From: Isoetes taiwanensis
Taxonomy: Eukaryota; Streptophyta; Lycopodiopsida; Isoetales; Isoetaceae
Direction of reading: 5' to 3'
NCBI GenBank assembly: GCA_021234155.1
Contig: JAJEKV010000073.1
Location: 3,508,001 to 3,572,000 of the forward strand
DNA: 64,000 bases
Both the position numbers and the translations under genes were made by a program. Of the stretch, positions 58,168 to 64,000 are shown one piece after another. The notes below the pieces were generated by a model, which saw only the letters and a program-made list of their open reading frames with translations, did no database searches and was not told the origin of the DNA. Positions within the stretch are counted from its first letter, which is position 1; every line of letters starts with the position of its first letter.

Positions 58168-59229
58168 TTATGTTGTTAAGCACGTTCCCATTCTCGTCTG
58201 CCCTATGCTCCCCCCATGCCCAGTTTCCCATTTCTGCTCTGACACTTCGCGTGAATCTGCGTACTTATCCTGGAACTGTATTTTCCTTTTCGTGTTGTTT
58301 TCTTCTTGTGTACTATCAACCTGTGCTTGCTCGCCCCCTCTGAGCGTTAATTGAATGGGTCTGTGACTCTCCCTCTTCCCAGTCGGCCATTCCAGTAGCA
58401 CGAAGCTTGAGACGTTTACCACTGCTTGGTCATTCAGGATCACATAATCTACTATGCTTCTCCCATGTGTGTTCTGACTCGTGAAATTCCCGGATCCATA
58501 CCATGTTTGTATCCCATTGGCTATAATGACCCCTATCGCTGTGCATACTTCCAACAGTAATTCTCCTTTGGCATTGATCTCTGTCTTGTCTTCCGTACTT
58601 CTTCTCCAATCATGTGATCTCGTAGTATGTGTCCGCTGCCCATTCTCTTCATTTATGCTCGTGATTTGTGCTTGTTCCTGGCCTGTTCTGGCGTTTAGGT
58701 CCCCTATTAGGATCATAGGTTCCTGGTCCTTCCATTTCATCATACTCTCCCCCAGGTCTAGCAATTCTAATTTCTCACTGTTCGGCAGGTAATACGCTAT
58801 GATCAAAATTAGATTTTTTTTGTTTCGCAAATGAATACTTAGCATCATGTATCTTTTATTAATATCTGAATGTAAAATACATGCACTGTCTGCTACACTT
58901 TCTTTCACATAGCAGGCTAGGCATGCGCTCCCTCTTCCTACCTTAAAGTCCTTATCTTTCCAACATGTGAATAGCTGGTACCCCTGCTCCTCTGGCAGCC
59001 GCTTGATATTGTGTGCCCATGTCTCTACCAGACATATTATGTCGCAGTTGTGGGCTCCCTCAAGCCTCTCTCCATCATCCCAAGGGTACCCGGTGCAATT
59101 CCAGTACCAGATTGTCAGCGTATCTTCCCTCGGGGCTGCTCCTTTGGGGTTTCTGTGTGCTCTGCCCCGTTGACTGCCCTTCTCGGTCGTCCCCTGGCTT
59201 TTGTATCGAGGTTGGACCCATGCTTCCAA
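58168..59229 (-). mobile_element. LINE ORF2 start: apurinic-type endonuclease domain
   Basis: A 353-codon minus-strand frame with endonuclease/exonuclease/phosphatase-fold motifs in order: WYWNCTGYPW, CDIICLVETW (metal Glu), GRGSACLACYV, MILIGDLNARTG, NTHGRSIVDYVILND, and a degenerate SHRPIQL where SDHxPI is expected. This is the nicking endonuclease of non-LTR retrotransposons. The frame ends with no reverse transcriptase after it, so ORF2 is cut on its 3' side. It overlaps the ORF1 frame by about 115 bases. Confidence 0.8.
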
Positions 59230-60228
59230 TTTGGGGCATTTGGTCTTCGCCGGCCCCGCTTTCGCTTCTTTCTGCTACTCCTAGCTGTATCGCTTCTAGA
59301 GCCCTCCCCATCGGAGCTCCACCCAAAGCTACCCCTTCCTGTCCTTGTACCAAGACCGCCAAGAAGTTGATATTCTCCTTCTCCAGCCCTTTTGATTTTA
59401 TGGCCTCCGGACTCTCCATGCTCTGCTCTTGTCCCAGGAGTGTCTGCTCCCTGATCCTCTTGTGCAAGTATACTTTGCCATTTCTGACTCCCGCGTGTAT
59501 CCCTGCCTGGTTCAATCCTGGCTCTGGCCAGCTCTCTGTGTAGCCCCTGACGGTGCATGACCGTTAGCGTTTCCTGCACTTTGATTCCATTCCTTAGTCT
59601 GGATCCCATGCGCAGTATCCATTCCTTGGTTGTCATGTCTCTGAGTGTCAGGTTTATATGCCTCGCCCGACCCCTCCATTGGCCTGACCGCATTGCTTTG
59701 ACGATGATGCTCCGGTGTTCTTTGAAAACTGTGTCCATTATTTCTGCAGTAACTGTCTTCGTTAGGTTTCTCTGCTACCCCTATCAGCCTAATGTCATGC
59801 TTAATTCTATTCTGCTCCTCAAATTCCATGATATGTGGCTTTATTCTATCAAATGATTCCCATGCATCTAACTCAACATTTGCTTTTTCTAACTCAACCA
59901 ACCTCTGCATAATCTTAGTTTTTTCTTCTTCAATCTCGTTTATCCTTTGTTGCATCTCCTCGCTCGTCCTCTCGACCCCTCCAATCCTTAAATCCATGCT
60001 GGAGATGGCTATCTTGTTGTGGTTGGCCGTCTCCGCCAGTGTATTGAGAGCATCCATGCTCGGGATTCTGGATTCTAGCTGCTTGTTCATCTGGGCCAGA
60101 AAATCTTTGAGGTCCTGTTGGCTTACTGATGCTCTTGCCATATCTGCCTTCTTTTGCTGGCTGAGGCCGGTGTTTTTCGCCATCGTTCTCTGGGTACAGT
60201 ATGCAGTGGCATCTTCCGTCTGGTTCAT
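59115..60228 (-). mobile_element. LINE ORF1 (coiled coil + L1-type RNA-binding domain), frameshifted
   Basis: The first frame (59,512-60,228) starts MNQTEDATAYCTQ and has a long coiled coil (heptads in EEMQQRINEIEEEKTKIMQ and VELEKANVEL), then KHDIRLIGVAEKPNE. A frameshift near 59,745 moves to the second frame, which continues RARHINLTLRDMTTKEWILR and ends in a basic tail. The order coiled coil, (N/D)IRxxGVxE, RHIxxxLxxxxxKExIL is that of L1 ORF1p (Transposase_22 family) rather than the CCHC-knuckle ORF1 usual in flowering-plant L1 elements. ORF1p is an RNA-binding nucleic acid chaperone. Confidence 0.7.
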
Positions 60229-60311
60229 TGTTAACGGAATTCTTCTGTTGGAATAGCTATTTCTCGTTCCTATAATATACTCTGTCTATAAACGGTCTCT
60301 TATTCCGAAAA

Positions 60312-60408
60312 CCTTTAATTCTGAATTTGAATTTGAATTTGAAATAGCCATACTTATTCACCTTTAATTCTGAATTTGAATTTGAATTTGAAGTAGCCAT
60401 ACTTATTA
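60312..60408. repeat. Tandem 49-bp repeat, two units
   Basis: cctttaattctgaatttgaa...tagccatacttatt occurs at 60,312 and 60,361. Each unit contains three or so gaatttgaattt words. It lies just upstream of the LINE ORF1. Confidence 0.85.
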
Positions 60409-60570
60409 ATTATCCTACCCACCTCCACGTATTATTTGATTTATCGTTTGTTGAATATCGTCACCTTACCATTCCAGCTGATTGGCCGAGGGTGACCCCC
60501 TCTGATCCAATCCAGTATTCGGTAGCTATCTACTAGGACGTTATTTATTTACGCCGTTATTCGGTTATTT

Positions 60571-61050
60571 TGGTGACCCGGGTACCAGTTGGAGGGTCGT
60601 GCCCTCGCTATACTGGCCTACGGCGGGAGTTAACCCCCTCTGCCCGTAGCATATCCCAGTCTCCTTTTTTGACAACTTTGCACTTATATATACATGTTGG
60701 CTTGTTATTCTGTGGCACTCATATATTGCTGTATTTTGTGATGTTTTCGAGCTCATGGTGGTTCGGATTACCAATTGGTGGGTCTGCCCCTCACTATCTT
60801 GGTGTACGGCAGAGGCTGGGCCTCTCTGTCCCGTCCGTCCGCCTTTTGCTCGATGTATGGAGATTTAATCCCTCTATCCGTAGCGCAGTATGGTCTCCAT
60901 GTTGACGTGTCAATCCTGCTGATGTGGATCATGTCCACTGTACCACTAGAGTTCATGGTGGTCCGGGATACCAGTTGGTGGGTCTAGCCCTCGCTATCCT
61001 GGTGTACGGCAGAGGCTGGGCCTCTCTGTCCCGTAACTTGTTCCGTCCCC
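60571..61050 (-). repeat. Tandem monomers in the LINE 5' region, 186-200 bp period
   Basis: Three copies of a block around accagttgg(t/a)gggtc...ccctcgctatcctggtgtacggcag...ctctctgtcccgt start near 60,571, 60,757 and 60,957. Spacing is 186 and 200 bp, and copies two and three are closer to each other than to copy one. They lie directly upstream of ORF1 on the minus strand, the position of promoter monomers in some animal L1 elements. Confidence 0.75.
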
Positions 61051-62008
61051 TTTTACTCATTTGGTATACAACATCCGCTCCTTCTTTGGGTGTATATATC
61101 GTGCTTTGTGTCGTGATCTCCCCATCTATCATAGGATACAGATATAAAATATAAGTCTTCTCCGTCTAGCATATGATATAGATGCAAAATATAAGTCTCT
61201 TGCCGTTGTGGGCCCGTTTTTATTCCTTTTTGTTGTTCTGCAACCCACTCATACTTGTCATAGCTCTTAATATATGGCCTGAGTCATATGACCCACCTTG
61301 TCGTCGTTCTTTCTGTTTCTCACCCTTTGCAATCGTTTCCCATTGATTTCATGTCATGTACTCCCTGTTGTCCATAATATAGTCTGTATTCCTCCCACGT
61401 TATAAGATACTTACCTTTATCTTCTGGGACTTTGCTAAAGGTGCCATTTTCTACTTGCCTATCTATTTCCGTGACGCACTATACAGTGCGACTATACCTC
61501 CTTATTCTATCAGAAGATCTTAATAACAGAAGATCTTAATAACAGAAACAATTCGTGTTCACATTCCAGAACGTACACTCATCAATTGGAAGATATATTA
61601 GCATTTCATTACATAGGTAATATCCATTTCTAGTTCTCAAAGTTTGGCACATGAAAAATACATATACTGAACTATTCAATCAGGGGCTGAATCAGATGGA
61701 TAGCATGTAGCAAAGGATTTGGCAAACATGGAATATAAAAAGAAAAGTAGACATAAAAGAAAAACAAAATAAATCCAAAAAAATTTCTTCGGGGTCGCTC
61801 GTTCAGCTTCTTCCCCATCTGTCTACCCTTGATCTGTTCATTTTCTCGATTTTTTACCTGTAGATGATTCCCCATCTTCTTCTTTTTCTCAACATTTCTC
61901 ACCATGAAGGCTTTGCAAATATAATCGGTAGGATTTTTTTTCACAACAAAAAATACAAACTTTACCAAAATCTCCGACCAGTAGCTCATGTTGATAGCAT
62001 GTCGACTT
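61051..62008. other. No gene recognised; small tandem repeats
   Basis: Short direct repeats at 61,130-61,195 (gatacagatataaaatataag / gatatagatgcaaaatataag) and 61,508-61,543 (agaagatcttaataac twice). No coding domain. Confidence 0.45.
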
Positions 62009-62637
62009 CTAAATTGTCGCGTTCATTTGTAGCCAACTAAAACACTGCATCACCCTTTCTCTATCCTGTTTCCTTATTGTATTGTTCTTGTCAGCCATGA
62101 CTCCCATGACTTCTAGTAGATGGAGGCTGTATCTTGCATCTTTCATCGATTGTGAATGGTGAATTCTATCACAAAGAAGACAATGAACTCTCCCGCAGTT
62201 TATGCATGATGATAGTCCCCTTTCCAAACACAAACAGTCCTGTTCACAGATGCACCAAGGGCCTGCTTCTTCAAGCTCTGGATTCCATGGCACCGTAAGG
62301 TTTCCAGGAATTCCAGATCTCTGCCACTTCCTAGCTACTGGTTCATCGACCGATTGTGAATCCACAATCCTCTTGCCTTTATCCATGGCTTCTTGGCACC
62401 CTGTAGGCGAGCCGGGTGCTTAGGTTGTAGAAAAATTGCGGCCAGATCGAACAGATTCTTGAGGTGGAGTTCATCCTCCTCTTCCTCCTCTCTTATAGTC
62501 TGATAGCATTTAGGGTTTCGCTTCCTTGTTCCCGCTCCTTTATTACGTCCGTCTTTATTGATTGCTAGTCTTGTCTTAGCTTGTCCTATTCTTTTTTTGG
62601 TTTTTCGTATGTGTGTGCAGAAAGCATCGTACTGCAC
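62009..62637 (-). CDS. Small Cys/His-rich hypothetical protein
   Basis: The minus-strand frame 62,009-62,386 encodes 125 residues with a compact cluster: CICEQDCLCLERG, CINCGRVHCLLCDRIHH. The spacing C-x2-C-x4-C-x2-C-x3-HH resembles B-box/PLATZ-type zinc-binding modules, but the rest does not match a family I know. An overlapping frame (62,335-62,637) is basic and ends in the same region; a one-base shift or a spliced junction near 62,386-62,400 could join them. It might be a retroelement gag-like remnant or a small host gene. Confidence 0.35.
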
Positions 62638-64000
62638 TCTATAAACCTTTCTGATAGTCGTACTCTAGCCTTCCCCTCCCGCAGCTAGCCATCATTAACG
62701 ACTCTCCCCCGTCCGTCGAATGGGTGACACGTCATTAGGGTTTCATGCATTGCTATATCCATATAATCACTATTGTATTATTCTTCTTAATTCTCGCTAT
62801 TCCCATATGGCTATATCAGTACATATTCGAGTTAAAATTTTAAAATTACCATTTAGGATTAGCTACCCATATTTTCCTACCGTTATTTGTTAAACGGTTA
62901 TTGATTTCAAATTCCATCCCCTAAGTCTGTGTGGCGTGAGTTGCTTCTCTCCCTCTGGTGGATTGGCACACTTGTTTTCTGTCCTCTTTTCTGTGTTGTC
63001 GTAGTGATTGCACTCCGTCTATGACCCAGCGCTCCCGGATTTATACAAATTAGTCTATGCCTGATTTATTATGCAATATTATATTCTATTCGTTCCTATT
63101 ATAGCCAGAGGCAACTCAAAGAGATTGCCAGAGGCAACTCAAAGACGGATATCCGATTACAAGAGACAACTAAGGAAAGATGTAAGAATTAACAAGCATT
63201 TTCTTTGAACTTCCTGTTCGGGTGATGTATATCCTCAAACCGCCCCAAAAACCCCAATTGTACGTCCTTTACCAATATGCTATTCTATTATTATGATTCC
63301 GGTACTCACCTGGTAAACGCAAACACGCAACCCGCAACGTTAAAAATCTTTAAAAATCCTTAGACTGTGATTTTTTTTTAATCCAAATATATGCTATTCT
63401 TGAACTTATTTATCATTGTATATAAAATTCTTATATTTCTTAATTTTTATATTAATGTTTTTCTGAACTTTCTTAAGAGTTGCATGGCAAAACAACTATG
63501 ATATCTTTGTACTTGAACTTAATAGTTCCTAGTAATAGCATAAGCTTCTGATTTATTTGTTGGCATGCTACATCTTGTAACTTGTAGCAAAAATGTGCAT
63601 TTTAACAATATCAATAACGTCCAATAAAGCAATGCAAAGAATGTGCAGAATTCTTTAAAAAATGTACAAAGCTTTATAGAAGTACTTTAAAAATAAAAAA
63701 ACGTGTTTTTTAACAACATTGTCTTGAGATGCAATTTGTGAGAAGAAGGTACCTATTTCAAGCCACGCATTAGAACATTTGCGCCAAAGGCTTGTGGGAG
63801 ACTTCTTCCATCATCTTCTGGATTCGACCTCAACCCATGTGTTTTAAAAGAATAAGCCTGACCTAGAGGAAGCTGGATGCATTTAGAAACTATGTAGTAT
63901 GTCAAAGAACGTAAAAAGGGCAGACAACGTGTTAGTCGTTGTTAAAGAAATTCAAAACAACAGGCAACGGCTTAAGAAGAAAAGTTGAATATCTGGTAAC
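62638..64000. other. No gene recognised
   Basis: AT-rich sequence without recognisable coding domains. A 23-bp near-perfect tandem repeat (gccagaggcaactcaaagag) lies at 63,104-63,147. Confidence 0.4.

Noticed and set aside
58481-60256. Plus-strand open frames up to 176 codons across the LINE
   Set aside because: They are shadows of the minus-strand ORF1 and endonuclease frames, which carry recognisable domains.

Overview
This is nuclear DNA from a land plant. Three intron-rich plant genes can be assembled exon by exon with consistent reading phase, and relics of PPR genes, a dioxygenase, Ty1/copia elements, a TRIM element, a LINE and many hAT copies lie around them. AT-rich introns up to 4.6 kb and heavy transposon load would suit a gymnosperm or other non-flowering plant, but this is inference; the species cannot be named from the window.

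Layout. 1-4,987: degraded sequence with a PPR fragment, a ~437-bp tandem duplication and an unplaced transposon-like coding relic. 4,988-8,705 (+): an intact seven-exon CLC anion channel/exchanger gene. 9,068-29,185: accessory DNA dominated by tandem, mostly minus-strand, broken copies of one hAT transposase gene whose zinc finger resembles the ZMYM1/KIAA1586 group. Within it, a period of about 8.7 kb repeats once (about 11.68-20.36 and 20.36-26.40 kb). Only the first copy carries a 2.7-kb block with a long-TIR MITE and a PPR pseudogene. 30,439-41,860 (+): a fifteen-exon PP2C / cyclic-nucleotide-binding / protein kinase gene (plant PKG type) with a decayed copia element in its largest intron. 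43,855-44,504: a TRIM element with matching LTRs and target-site duplication. 44,613-45,540 (+): a 2-oxoglutarate dioxygenase pseudogene. 45,686-52,060 (-): a fifteen-exon FAM135/DUF676-type serine esterase gene with a copia reverse-transcriptase relic in an intron. 53-58 kb: mostly unassigned sequence, tandem repeats and a possible NPF-transporter exon relic. 58,168-61,050 (-): a LINE with an L1-type ORF1, an endonuclease and upstream tandem monomers. 62,009-62,637 (-): a small Cys/His-rich hypothetical gene.

The three host genes are functionally unrelated: anion transport in endomembranes, cGMP-linked phosphatase/kinase signalling, and a putative lipase. They do not form a cluster. I found no RNA gene, CRISPR array or prokaryotic feature. 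The points most worth a second look are the shared recombination junctions and differential insertion in the hAT array, the LINE with animal/algal-like ORF1 and monomer 5' region, the rearranged TRIM with Pol III-like boxes, two GC-AG introns, and patches of probable consensus error.
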